Assembly (NCBI GenBank): GCA_008638375.1
Contig: CM018051.1
Span: forward strand, 8,915,387 to 8,979,386
Direction: 5' to 3'
Source of the DNA: Nyssa sinensis
Taxonomy: Eukaryota; Streptophyta; Magnoliopsida; Cornales; Nyssaceae
DNA length: 64,000 bases
Below the pieces are notes generated by a model that ran no database searches, was not told the origin of the DNA, and saw only the letters and a list, made by a program, of their open reading frames with translations. Position numbers and translations under genes: made by a program. This document shows, one piece after another, positions 1-12,300 of the stretch. The number at the start of each line of letters is the position of its first letter. Position 1 is the first letter of the stretch.

Positions 1-720
1 AACGAACCTTGATTTTATTCGAACTAGGATAATAGAGAACTCTCATTCACCTTTGTTCGATACATCGTTCAAACATGAGTTCTAGAGTGTGTTCATTTGA
101 TGTTTTGTTCGAACAATGATTCTAGTAGCCTCTTCATTCGAGATCATTCGAGGGTTTGTTCAAACGAAGAATATAACGTAGGAAGATCTCGTTTGAACGA
201 GCATGCGCTAAAGCAGTTTTTGATTTTGATTCTACTTTCTAAAAACTAACTTCAAACCCTATACCTATATATATAATGCTTTTGATACATGAGCATGAGA
301 GACTATTGGCAGTTGATACTTTTCACATCTAAATTTTTCCAAAAGCTTTTTCATTGTATTATAACACACGTCTAAATCAAAGGCTAAATATTGTTCAAGA
401 ACCCTACCATCTTCTACACCATCATGCTTGGAATACAAGCTTGCAAGGAGTCAAGATTGTGCAATCGATAGAGTTCGAGATTGCGTAGACTTTGCAATTG
501 TGATGAAAGAGTACTTTCGAGGATTTGAAACGGTGAATCATTTGAAGAGTGCTTGAGAATTCGAGTTGGAGAAGATTCAAATCGTGAACTAGACTTAAGG
601 CACTAAGTCTATGTATCTACGGAGTCTGTAATCACTATATCTCATCAACTGGATTGTGTGTATCTGGGTCAGTACCGTGAGATTTTGCAAAACAGATTTG
701 ATTGATCTGTGACACTTTTT
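1..720 (+). repeat. LTR-like remnant
   Basis: No coding frame. The stretch repeats TTCGAAC-type motifs in both orientations (about 1-210). It then has a segment around 600-725 resembling the 3' end of plant Copia LTRs, with a 'GTACCGTGAGATTTTGCA' block followed by a T-run and 'CGTCAACAA'. No partner LTR or TSD is visible, so family and boundaries are uncertain. It could simply be degenerate intergenic DNA. Confidence 0.25.
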
Positions 721-850
721 TCGTCAACAAATCGACATATTATCTCTTTATTGTTTTATTATTGATGCATATCGCTAATTAAAATTGCACACACAACGAA
801 ATTAAAACTTCAATCATCCCAAAAAACTTAAAATTGAATAAGATAATTTT

Positions 851-852
<2 letters not shown>

Positions 853-890
<38 letters not shown>
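853..890. repeat. (TA)n microsatellite
   Basis: Uninterrupted alternating TA dinucleotides of about 38 bp. Confidence 0.95.
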
Positions 891-893
<3 letters not shown>

Positions 894-959
894 CTCCCTT
901 CTAGATCTATTTCACACTATATCTAAGTATTTGTTTAACAGAACCTAATCGAACCCATT

Positions 960-1385
960 TTAAGCCCCACCATCTAATACATTCTGCCCAAATTTTTCAA
1001 ACTTCCTTACACAATAACAGAACATGATCTACGGATTCAAATTCCTCATTACAGAAAGTGCACATCCCAGCAAACGGATCTATTAGTACTCCAATTTTCA
1101 GCAGATAATCGTTGGATTTGATTCTTCCATTCCATACGAACCACCCAAACGCAATATTGTTCGAAATTAACTTCATAATCTTTATCTTTGGACCTCTAGT
1201 CATGTCATGCAATTGAGATAAAGGTTTAACAGAAAACACCAATCTATTTTAGAGAATCTGAGCTACTTGATCTCGTTATGGCTACTCCGTTGAATTGCTC
1301 TTAAGGCCTATTCATTTTTTCAATCTCCTGGCAAAATAATATTCTTCTAAATATATCTTTCCAATCCTAGCCCTCTTGAAGAGAG
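960..1385 (-). pseudogene. LINE fragment with reverse-transcriptase zinc-binding domain
   Basis: On the minus strand, 997-1242 encodes a piece of the zf-RVT domain of plant L1-type LINEs. It shows the 'FSVK' entry, a 'GPKIKI' segment, 'WNGRIKSNDYLLKIGV' and a final C-x2-C-x8-H-x5-C-like motif ('CTFCNEEFESVDHVLLLC'). In the family this region follows the reverse transcriptase. No reverse transcriptase is attached here. The part right of 1212 is repeated in diverged form at about 1965-2113, so two fragments of one repeat family lie side by side. Confidence 0.7.
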
Positions 1386-1689
1386 TAAGTATGTTGACTT
1401 TCCCAAAATTGATGAATTAGTGAAGTTTCAATTCAAACCTATGAGTTGGCATATAGACATCCTAAAAAATACATGGAAAGCTTTATTGCCTATTTAGGAA
1501 ATCATGTGAAAGTGCTATTGTTTCAAAGTGCTCATATTTGAATTATTGGCAAAAGTGAATATTCTAGGAAATAGTATTATTGAAAAGATTATCATTTAAA
1601 GTGTTGTATTCTAACATTCTGTATCATGATACATAAAAAATGAACAGTCAATAGAGAATATTTATAAAGAATATTCTTTCAAAACTCTA

Positions 1690-2115
1690 TCGTTGACCTG
1701 TCACACTTGGATGACGAAGTAGCCACGACAAAAGACCATTGAATGGCATATCAACAACATCCAGGCAGATACACCACAGCCACTCTCCAAGAACCAATCC
1801 ACCTTACTCAAAAACCAAACCGCTAGCATCAATGATCAAGTAATCCTCGAGCCACCAATAATCCCTTTTAGTTTGAACATAATCTGAGTCACCGAGAAGC
1901 CACTCAAGGAAGATTAATTCTTTGCCCACATTGCAACTCTTAATTTGCCCATATAAAGATTTAATAGAAAACACCAATCTATTTAAGGGAATCTGGGCTG
2001 CTTCATTTCGTAATCGCTCCTCCATTGAATTGGTCTCGAAGCTTATTCATTTCCTCAATCTCCCGACCAAATAATCTTCTTCTAAATAAATCTTTCCAAA
2101 CCAAGCCCTCTTACT
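1690..2115 (-). pseudogene. second, diverged LINE-related fragment
   Basis: Minus-strand frame 1804-2025 contains 'NRLVFSIKSLYGQIKSC', which parallels the 'fSvkSlY' entry of the LINE zf-RVT region at 1200-1250. The DNA at 1965-2113 is a clear but diverged copy of 1212-1385. The remainder of the frame (ending 'IIDASGLVFE') is not recognised, so this may be a chimera of LINE sequence with something else. Confidence 0.4.
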
Positions 2116-2528
2116 CCTCAACTAGCTTTGGAATTTCTATATGCACTACATTAGTAATTAAATGGGACAAATTAATGTACTTTTTAGGGAAAATTATTTA
2201 AATACCTATTTAATTTTATTTTATTTTTTTTTTCACTTGACCTGGATTGAAAATCAATAAAGGCATCCTTTCATGTGTCTGAAATATATTTTTTAATATC
2301 AACTAAATTAGATTTATAATACACAAATTTAAGTAAAAGATAAGTAAAATTACATGAGTGTCTATCTAATTTACCTTTTTATTTTTTATTTTGTGTTTTG
2401 ATATACAAGAAGAATAATTAGATAATTAAATATACATGAGTGTAGAATCAAAATCAAATATTGGGCAAAGTACACATACTAGTGGCTTTATGTATGATGG
2501 ATATAGATAATTAGATATACAACAGAAT

Positions 2529-2531
<3 letters not shown>
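2116..2531. other. AT-rich intergenic, no gene seen
   Basis: Low-complexity A/T-rich sequence 3' of the ankyrin/PGG gene. No open frame or structured repeat is visible. Confidence 0.6.

Positions 2532-2562
<31 letters not shown>
2532..2562. repeat. (TA)n microsatellite
   Basis: About 31 bp of alternating TA, downstream of the ankyrin/PGG gene. Confidence 0.95.
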
Positions 2563-2567
<5 letters not shown>

Positions 2568-2689
2568 CTCAAATATTAATCGATTATGTTCATCAATATC
2601 ATATTTATTCATTACAGTGCACCAATAGTTCATGGCACCTTTATGTGTGATAAATCTCTTACAAAATAACATCAAATAGCACACGCTTA

Positions 2690-2695
2690 TTTATT
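2690..2695 (-). terminator. polyadenylation signal of the ankyrin/PGG gene
   Basis: AATAAA on the minus strand about 40 bp after the TAG stop of exon 7. It is a canonical plant near-upstream element in the right place. Further AATAAA-like hexamers occur about 80 bp further on, so the exact cleavage site is open. Confidence 0.45.
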
Positions 2696-2734
2696 CCTTC
2701 CACACACAAAAAAGTGAGCAAACATTGGCATAAC

Positions 2735-3325
2735 CTATTCACTGCCTGAAACTTGTGAACGAGGAGACTTGAAAAAATCAAAACTTTTTAGAAACTGAAA
2801 TGCTGTAAAAACAGTAATTGCCACACCTAATGTTGCATAGACCGGACGGGCATCTATTTTTAGCACATCTTTGAGAAGAAAGAAATGACTTGAACAGTAG
2901 GATATTACTATCATTGCTAACGAGACAAGAAGCGATATCATGCCCAGTAAAATTTTTCTTGGCAATTTATTTCCGAAATCTCTCTCACTGGGTCGAGTGT
3001 TGAGGATTGATAAAAAAGTGAGCAGAGATGTCATGGAGAAGCTAAGAGCGAGAAGTGAAGAGATAGCAAAAACAATGAAGCCAGGATGACGTTCCAAGAC
3101 CGGTGTGCCATCTGGATCCGGCCCACCAGGTATTGTGACAGAGGTGGCAAAGGCTACTGTTGCAACAAGTGTGGCCACAATTGAGCACGAATCCGCTATC
3201 TTTTTTACCTCTTCACTGGCGTTCTCCATCAACTTTGTGTGTTCATCACTGAAAACTTTATCTGCTGTTTTGCCTTGTTCGTTCAGATAGACAGTTAAAT
3301 ACGGTGGAATTTTGCTCTTAACAAA
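2735..3325 (-). CDS. exon 7 of ankyrin/PGG gene: PGG domain and transmembrane segments
   Basis: 591 nt including the TAG stop at 2735-2737. The acceptor is GTGTTAATGCAG|TTT. It encodes residues 500-695. '[11 protein letters not shown]' and '[19 protein letters not shown]' lead to 'IPGG' at about 564-567, the PGG domain signature. Hydrophobic segments lie at about 545-563, 581-607, 625-648 and 662-680. An upstream in-frame ATG at 3343 is intron read-through and is not used here. Confidence 0.92.
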   Translation of the reverse strand, partial: FVKSKIPPYLTVYLNEQGKTADKVFSDEHTKLMENASEEVKKIADSCSIVATLVATVAFATSVTIPGGPDPDGTPVLERHPGFIVFAISSLLALSFSMTSLLTFLSILNTRPSERDFGNKLPRKILLGMISLLVSLAMIVISYCSSHFFLLKDVLKIDARPVYATLGVAITVFTAFQFLKSFDFFKSPRSQVSGSE

Positions 3326-6300
3326 CTGCATTAACACAAGCATGAAACCCTTGTTAGTTCATGGAAAATCCCATGCATGCAAAAAGAGTACTACAGCAAA
3401 ATGCAAAAACAACCTGGCTAAATTTATTGTTAGTAATTTTTTTTAATTTTTTTCTTTCTATTTTTCATGGTCTATGGACTTGATTAAAGATCGACCTTTA
3501 AGACTTTAGACATAAATCCTTAATCACATTTTAATCTACAAGCCGCATACTTCGATTTGGAGGCTAGCTCAATATTCGCAACAACTAATACGTGAAAATA
3601 CTTAATTACATTAGGACATGGCATGAAAATCATTCTCAGTGACAACATAATATATATGATCATAACTTCAATCATCATACAATACTATGTACAAAAATGC
3701 TAAAATGCTCCCACTATTTTTTACTTTCAAACATATATATATATTCAACTTTTTTAGTAAATGACATTGAATTACCAAAGAGCAAAGGAGAAACACAAAG
3801 CAAGGGACATCCCCCAGGATTACAAACCACAAAGAAACAGAGAAAAAACCTGTAATTAAAAGTCATACATGACATGCTATTCCTAAAATTCATAAGAATA
3901 AAAATCTATCATTTGAAACAACTTTTTAAGATAGCTCCCCCAAATTATGTGTTTTGCTCGCTTTCTGGTCAAAGCATGTAAGTGAATGAAATTGTGCATG
4001 CTAGAGCTAGACGAGCTCACATATATGTTAAACATATCCCTGAAATAAGTTCTATTTAATTGATTAGGTGATTATTTTTTTGGAAAAGTTTGCTATTTTA
4101 TTCACAGAAGAGAAAGAATATACAAGACCCTTGCAAGGGAAAAGGAAAACAAAAACACAACTAGCCAAAGCTAGAGAACTTCATTAACAGAAGCATTCTC
4201 AGAGAAAAATCCTATCTGATAGGCCTAAGCTCAAGATTTTCATAGGCTCTAGTAACCCTCTTCCAGGAGGAAATATTCAGTCTGAAAGCTTCCAGAATCC
4301 CATTGACTATCTTCTCCGCAAGGTTCATGGACTTTTTGAAGATTCTATGATTCCTCTAGGACCAGATATGGTAAATAGTGGCTGAGAGGGAAAGCTTAAC
4401 AACATCAGATTTAAATGTGGGAGCATGGAGGTTTTCTAGGATCCAATTGTCACAGGGTCAACTTTTTCGCCCAAATTTTTGCCCCTGTGCGGCGTCAAGA
4501 CCCCTGCCTTGACCAGCCAACCACGCAACCCCCAAAGGAAACAGAACCCCTAGAATAGGATTCCACCACCGTTGAGTCTACACAATTCAATTGCAAACAC
4601 GAATAGAGACACACACAGAGAACACAGCCCTTTACAGGAAACTCTTCCCAACCTTTTATTCACTATATACTCATATGAATACAAAGGACTTGCCCAAAGG
4701 CTACAAAAATAGACTCTCCCTCACAGATTCGTCCACACCCCTTGTGTATAACTCTCTATACACTTCTGTGTCTAATACAAGAGACCTTGCCCCCTTTATA
4801 TAGGCAGAGATCTCAACCGCTCCATGTGACATGCACATGGCATGCAGTTGCCCCCAACTGCTAGGGTTTGTCACAGGCTGCCACCTGTGCTGTGCAGTTG
4901 CGCCCCAACTGCTAGGGCTTATCTGAAGCCTTGGATACGCGCCACCTGTGAGGATCCGTGCCTCACTTTGCCGCACACAATAGGGGCCCTTGGATCAGCG
5001 TGCCACCTGTGAGGATCCATGCATCCATTGTCGCACACAATGTGAGCCATTAGATCATGCCAGCATAGCAGGCAGTTGCCTTGCGCCCTCTGTCAGCCCG
5101 CAACTGCCCTGCGCCCAGCAACTGCCCCGCAACTGCCTTGCGCAACTGCCCTGCGCCGCAACTGCCCTGCGCCGCAACTGCCTTGCGCAACTGCCTTGCG
5201 CAACTGCACCGCAACTGCCCCGCAACTGCCTTGCGCAACCGCCTTGCGCCCAGCAACTGCTCTGCGCAACTGCTCAACAACTGCCTTGCGCAACTGCCTT
5301 GCGCCCAGCAACTGCCCCGCGCAACTGCTCTGCAACTGCCTTGCGCCACAATTGCCTTGCGCCGCAACTGCCAGCCCCGAGCCCACACTCAAGGACACGG
5401 CCATATGCAGTCAGTCTTGCACCCACGCACCACTTGACCCAACCCAAGCTTCCGTCTTAGCCCTCGTTGCCAAGCCATGCCCCCACACGCCTTGGTCTTC
5501 CTTAGCCGCATAGGCCACTCGCCCATGGGCGCTTCGAGGAGGTACTCCCCCCTATATATGTCAAATGACAATTTGTCCACCTGACAGGAGTGGATACAAC
5601 CACTTGCAACATCAGTTCTTCCCCCTGTGTGCATCTGCCTTGCCAAAGGCAGCCATGCACCAAACTGTGAACAAGCCACCGGCTGCCCCAACTCTTAAAC
5701 GTCTAAGTATCCTTCCCAATACTTAGAATATTTTTGACATGCCCTTCAAGACATCCCATCTCTGGAATGACATTCCAACACTGAATGCCATTCTACTCAC
5801 GAATCCCATTCCACCCTTGAATGTTATTCCGATGACTTAACATTCCTTCCCTCATGTCAAGCCATTAAGGCATGGCATGCCTCCCCATGCCCATGCCGCC
5901 GTGTCAAGTGTAAAAGGGTCTAACACCAATCCACTTCATTAGTCCATGAGTTACCATGTCTTGAAATATTACAAGCATTCTTTACATCATCCCACACCTG
6001 TTTGGAGAAGCTGCAGTTGAAAAAAATGTGTTCAATGGTTTCTTGGTCTTAATTGCAAAGCCCACACCTATCAGAGTCTATCAAGCCCCACCTTTTTCTT
6101 CTTGTGTTGGTTGTGAGGCTTGACACACCATCCAGAAAATGAACGCACATCTGGGGATTTTCTTCCTGAACCACCCTACCTCTGCCCAGGCAGTTGGAGG
6201 GAAGGGATCTCTAATCTCATTCCATAAAGAGGTAGTAGAGAACACACCTTTTGGAGAGAAGGTCCATCTAACTTGGTCATTGATGCTTGGTTGAGGAAGG

Positions 6301-9300
6301 AAATGTTGATTTTCGGTTCAATCTATTTCTCAATTCTCATTCATTATTTACAGAGGTATCATATACATTTATAGAGAGATTTGCTCTGCTATTTTGGGGC
6401 TATACAGATTTTCAGGGCTAGAATCATGGCTTGACAGTTTATGGCATATTCCTAAAATCTTTCTGATTTGGTTACTTCCTATAATCTCTTTGATTTGTCT
6501 CTTAATTGACAACTCATGCCAACACTCCCCCTCAAGTGGAAGCATCCAAATCTTCAATGCGCAACTTGTCTAGTGAGTTGTAAAACTCTTTGCTTGATAC
6601 GGCCTTTGTAAGAATATCTGCCAGTTGATCTTCGGACTTCACAAATGGAAACCGAATTATTTTAGCTTTGAGATTTTCTTTAATAAAATGCCTGTCAATT
6701 TCCACGTGTTTAGTGCGATCATGCTGAATGGGATTGTGAGCAATAGCAATAGCTGTCTTGTTATCGCAAAAAAGGTCCATCTCGGAGGTAGGTGCAAAGC
6801 CAATTTCTGTTAGAAGTCTTCTTAGCCATAGAAGTTCACAAAATCCCTTAGCCATTCCACAGAACTCTGCTTCAGCACTTGATAGTGCCACCACCTTTTG
6901 CTTCTTACTCCTCCATGTAACAAGATTCCCCTCGACAAACATGAAGTAGCCTGAGGTGGATCTTCTGTCTGTGGTGTTCCCTACCTAATCTGCGTCTGTA
7001 TAGCCATTGACTCTAAGATGGCTATTTTTTGTGAACACAAGTCCTTTTCCCAGGGAGGATTTTAAGTATCGCAAAATCCGAATCACTGCTTCCATATGAT
7101 CCTTACTCAGTTGGTGCATAAATTGACTTACTACACTCACTGCATAATCAATATCAGGGCGGGTATGCGAGAGGTAAATCAGTTTGCCAACTAACCTCTG
7201 GTATCTTCCTTTGTCTATTGGTATTTGACTTAGATGTTCTCCGAGCCTGTGATTCTAGACAATTGAAGTGTCTGTTGGCTTACAATCCAGCATTCCAACC
7301 TCACAAAGAAGTCTAGTATATATTTTTGCTGGGATAAAAATATACCTTTTTTTTATCTAGCAACTTCTATTCCCAGGAAATATTTGAGTCCTCCCAGATT
7401 TTTCATCTCAAACTCGGTTGCCAATTGTTTTTGAAGCTTATCAATTTCCTCTGCATCATCCCCTATAATGATCATGTCATCAACATATACAATTAAAACT
7501 GTTACCTTGCCCCGTTGATGCTTCAAAAATAATGTATGATCTGAATTGCTTTGGCAGAAGCCATATTTCTTCATTGCTTGACTGAATCGTACAAACCATG
7601 CTCGAGGTGATTGTTTCAATCCATATAATGCACACTGCAACTTGCACACTAATTCAGTTTTTAAAGATGTCGTGTAACCTGGAGGAGTGTCGAGTAGACT
7701 TACTCTTCAAGGTCGCCATGGAGAAAGGCGTTCTTTACATCCAATTGATGTAATGGCCAATCAAGGTTGACTACGAGTGATAGCAAAACCCTGACTGTAT
7801 TTAGCTTAGCCACCGGTGAAAAAGTTTCTTGGTAATCTACACCATATGTCTGGGTGTATCCTTTTGCAACTAGCCTCGCCTTGTATCGTTCTATAGATCC
7901 ATCTGCATTGTGTTTAACCGAGAAGACCCACCTGCACCCGACTGTCTTCTTCCCTTGGGGTAGTGGGACCAAGGCCCATGTTTGATTCTTTAGTAGTGCC
8001 CCCATCTCTTCCTCTATTGCTCTTCTCCATTTAGGATCCATTATTGCCTCCTGTACTGTAGTAGGAATATGACATGCAAAGCTTGAGCAGCTCAGGCAAT
8101 TTCCCGGTGGAAACATAGTTGGCAATTGGATACCTCGACCTTCTTTCCTTAATGTCTGGGGAGTATCTGTTTGGTGGCTTGCCCCGGTTATGCCTGAAAG
8201 GTAAGTTATACCCAACATCTAAAGCATTAATAATTGAGGGTGTGCCAATATTACTTACCTCAGGAATATTCTCAGGAGATGGGCTTGCAAGTACTGAGAG
8301 GCGGGGGGATTCTTATTCTTCTCTTGATGGTAAAGGCTTAGCTGCTCGAGGTTCTTCTTCAAATAGTATAGGCTCAACTGCCCGAGGTTCTTCTTTTGAT
8401 GGTATGTCATTCTGACCTTTAAGCCATTCAAAGGTTAGCCACTTCAACTCTTCATCGAGTGTCTCCCCCAGAAGAGGAGTAGTGGATGCCGAGGAAGGGT
8501 AGAAAGGGGCGGATTCAAAAAAGGTAACATCCATAGTCACATAAGTACGCTGAGTAGTAGGATCATAGCAGCGGTAGCCTTTTTGGTGTGTAGCATAACC
8601 CAAAAAGAGGCACCGAAGAGCACATGGGTCAAGTTTGGTACGCTGGTTCTTAGGAAGATGTACATATGCCACACACCCAAAGATGCGGGGTGGGAGCATG
8701 AGGGCAGTAGGTAGAGAGACTGAGGCTGATGGGGATTGTAGTGGGGTTTGGAAATTTAAGGCTTTGGATGGAAGGCAGTTGATCAAGTGGACAACAGTGG
8801 TAACAACATCGGGCCAATGTCTAAGGGGAACATGTGCACCGAGGAGGAGGTCTCGGGCAGTTTCAAGAATATGTCGATTTTTCCTTTCAACTACCCCATT
8901 TTGTTGTGGTGTTTGGGGACATGAAGTTTTGTGGATAAGGCAGTGGAGTTGAAAGTAGGACTGAAATTGGTAATTAAAATATTTTCCACCATTGTCAAAA
9001 CGAAGAATCCGAATTTGAGCTAAACACTGAATCTGAATCATAGCATGAAATGACTAAAAAACCTTAAGTACTTCATCCTTATGTTTCAGCAAATATAGCC
9101 AGGTCATGCGTGTGCAATCATCAACAAATGTCACAAACCAACGTACACCAGAGATAATAGACACGGGGGACGGTCCCCATACATCGGAATGAATTAATGC
9201 AAAAGGAGTGTCACATTTATTCATGCTTAACGGATAAGTAGCCCTATGACTCTTGGCTAAAATACAAGTATCACAATTTAACTCCGAAGTCTCTACATCA

Positions 9301-12300
9301 TAAAATAAATCAGGAAACAAATGCCTTAGATACCCGAATGATGGATGTCCCAAACGGCAACCCCACAACCAAATCTGCCGAGTCTTGGAACTCAGTGAAG
9401 AAGATACGTGATGCGCTCTCCCCACACTAAAGTCTTCCATATAGTATAATCCCCCCCTCTTAGTACCACGCCCAATTATCTCCTTGGTGAGAATATCCTA
9501 TATAAGACAAAAATCAGCAAATATGAGTACCGCACAATTAAGGTCTGTGGTAATTTGGCTCACAGAGAGTAACTTGTGGGACAATGAGGGAACAAGTAAA
9601 GTGTTGGATAATTGAAGAGAGGGTGATAATGTCACTGATCCAGCTCCTGTGATGGGAGTGACTACTCCATTAGTATTTGCAATGCTAGTTCGCCATGGAG
9701 GTGAATGGTGAGAGAGATCCGCGGGATCAAAGGTCATATGATCCGTGGCCCCCAAGTCAAGTAACCAATCATCACGGTCAGTATTGCAACGAGAACTAAT
9801 TAAAGCATGACAGGGATTACCTTGATCCACAGAAGAGGAATTCTAATGAGGAATTAGAGAGAGACATGGTTCGGCTGCTGCTGCAGCAGCCGTGCCTATG
9901 CCTGCATTGGTACCAGTATTGTCTTGTTTCTTTCGGGCTTGGAGTTCATGCCACCAGTCCGGATATCCATGCAGCTGGAAGCAATTTTCCCGTGTGTGCC
10001 TTATATTGCCGCAATGAGTACACTTTAATCTGTCAGATGATGATCGAGCTTTAGAGCCAGATTTTCCAGCCTGTTGTGAGTTCGATCCAGGGATCCCAAG
10101 CTTGAGGCCTCTCGAAGCAAGCACTGCTCCGGGAGGGGGTTCATGATCACCTGCGTTCATCACCACCTGACGAAGGGCCTCTCTACGGACATGAGCATAA
10201 GCTTGCTCTATGGTAGGAAACGGATGTAACTGCAGCATGTCAATACGGATGTTGTCCAGCTTGTCGTCAAGCCCATCCAAAAAAACGTAGACCCGATCTT
10301 CTTGGAGAAGATTATTATACCTTTGAATGTCAGCAGGGCACTCCATTGGATTTGGACGTCGAAAAATCAATTTCACGCCAAAGACCTTGCAAGTCAGTGT
10401 AATATTTTTCCAAGGATCCACCTCCTTGACGAAGACGTGAAACACGGCGCCGGAGGTCATAAACCTAGGATGTATCACCACCATCAAAATAAGTGGTGGC
10501 AACAGAGTCCCACACCTGTTTGGCTGTGGGAAACCGAATAAAGTTTCCAATCAACGTCGGATCCATGGAGTTGATAAGCCATCCTTTGACAACAGCGTTC
10601 CCAGTGTGCCATTTGCGGAAGGACGGATCGATAGGAGATGGTGGGGTCAGTTCACCATTGATGTAGCCCAATTTGTCTTTTCCTGAGATGTACATCTCGA
10701 CAACTTGGGACCACAAGCCATAGTTGGAGCCATCCAACTTGATGCCAATCAGTAGAGCAGCAGGTTCAGAGGTCACGGTTGGGGCCTGGGCTTTGGACAG
10801 AGCTTCAGCCATCTTGGAGGTGAGTAATTCAGAGAGAATCCGGTTGGTGGAGGATTCCTCTGTCTGAATTGTTGTTTCGGGGGCTGCCATATTTAGATAA
10901 GAGGCTAAACCCTAGGGCTGGGCATGAAGGGAGTGAACAAGGGACCAGATCGTAAGATGCTCTGATACCATGTTGATTTTTGGTTCAATCTATTTCTCAA
11001 TTCTCATTCATTATTTACAGAGGTATCGTATACATTTATAGAGAGATTTGCTCTGCTATTTTGGGGCTATACAGATTTTCAGGGCTAGAATCATGGCTTA
11101 TTCCTGAAATCTTTCTGATTTGGTTACTTCCTATAATCTCTCTGATTTGTCTCTTAATTGACAACTCACGCCAACAGGAAATTCTAAGGAGTGGCATTTT
11201 TAAGATTAGAGATGGAACCAGAGGAGCATGGGGGCCTTCTCCATTCAGTTTGTCTTATGAAGGAAGCCACCTTAGCAGAACTAGAGCTTTGACATTTAGT
11301 GATAATAGAATCCCCATAAGCCAGGTTACGAGGGCCAATTGGGTGCCAGTTGTCATACCACATGAGTGAATCTCTTCCATTACCTATGGTGTTCTTGATA
11401 AAGATTCGAGCATAATTCCTTAACTTCAAGATTTCCTCCAGCTCTAACTACAGTCAGAAGGAATCTGTAAACTCCAGAAACTCTGACTCTTGATATAATA
11501 GGCATGGCACCACTTGATCCAAACTGACTCTTTCCTTGTACATATGTTCCAAATTTGTTTAATGATGGAGGCTTTGTTCCAATCTTCCACCCTCCTAATT
11601 CCGAGTCCTCCTTCTGCTGTGGTCTGCATACAGCACTCCAGGCACCTTAGAGCCTGAAGCTTGTAGCCCAGGCCCTTTCCAAAGGAAGGATCTCAATGTA
11701 GATTCCATGATCTTGACTATTTTTTTAGGAAAAATAAATATGTTGGACCAATAAACTTGTGTGCTAAATAGAACAGCTTGAATAAGTTGTAATTTGCCAA
11801 CATAAGAGAGGAATCTTGTAGTCCAACACTTAATTTTTACTGTCAATCTATCCACCAATTCCTTGCAGTCATTATAGCTTTGAGGCTGGAGGAAATCAAA
11901 GGAACTCCTAAGTACTTAACAGGAAGCTTACCCAAGGTCATACCAAGAATGTTCCCAATCTGCCGTTTTACAGGATGGGGGGTGCCTGCTATGAACACTA
12001 GACTTTTTTTAAGAGTTTGGTTTCAGTCCAGCCATCATCTTGAACTCCAATAAGGCTTCTTTTATACATGTAATAGAGAACACATCAGCTGCTGAAAACA
12101 CAAATAGATCATCTGCAAATATGAGATGAGTTAGTTGCAGTTTTCCACACTTTGGGTGATACTTGAATGCAGGTTTGGCAGTTCTCTCATTAAGTAGGCT
12201 AGTGAAGGCTTCCATCACCAACAAAAACAAATATGGGGACATGGGGTCCCCTTGCCTTAAGCTACGACCACCCTTAAAGAAACTTTCCAGACTACCATTG

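Larger units (their letters stand above)
6299..11182 (-). mobile_element. near-complete Copia LTR retrotransposon with TSD GGAAA
   Basis: The element body is 6304-11177 (4874 bp) on the minus strand, with GGAAA at 6299-6303 and 11178-11182. Domain order is gag, protease, integrase, RT, RNase H, which is diagnostic of Copia. LTRs are 207 bp (5') and 221 bp (3'). They differ by five transitions and one 14-bp indel, i.e. 2.4% substitutions, so insertion is recent relative to the rest of the window. Stops and frameshifts in every domain mean it cannot move by itself. Its strand is that of the host gene. Confidence 0.95.

Noticed and set aside
3326..3343. ATG-initiated start of the PGG exon ('MLVLMQ')
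   Set aside because: These codons are the intron 3' end; the acceptor GTGTTAATGCAG precedes TTT, and joining to exon 6 restores the conserved sequence.
4990..5513. Several overlapping open frames (up to 156 codons) on both strands
   Set aside because: They are by-products of the GC-rich 15-16 bp tandem repeat inside the solo LTR; the peptides are pure repeat and differ completely by frame.
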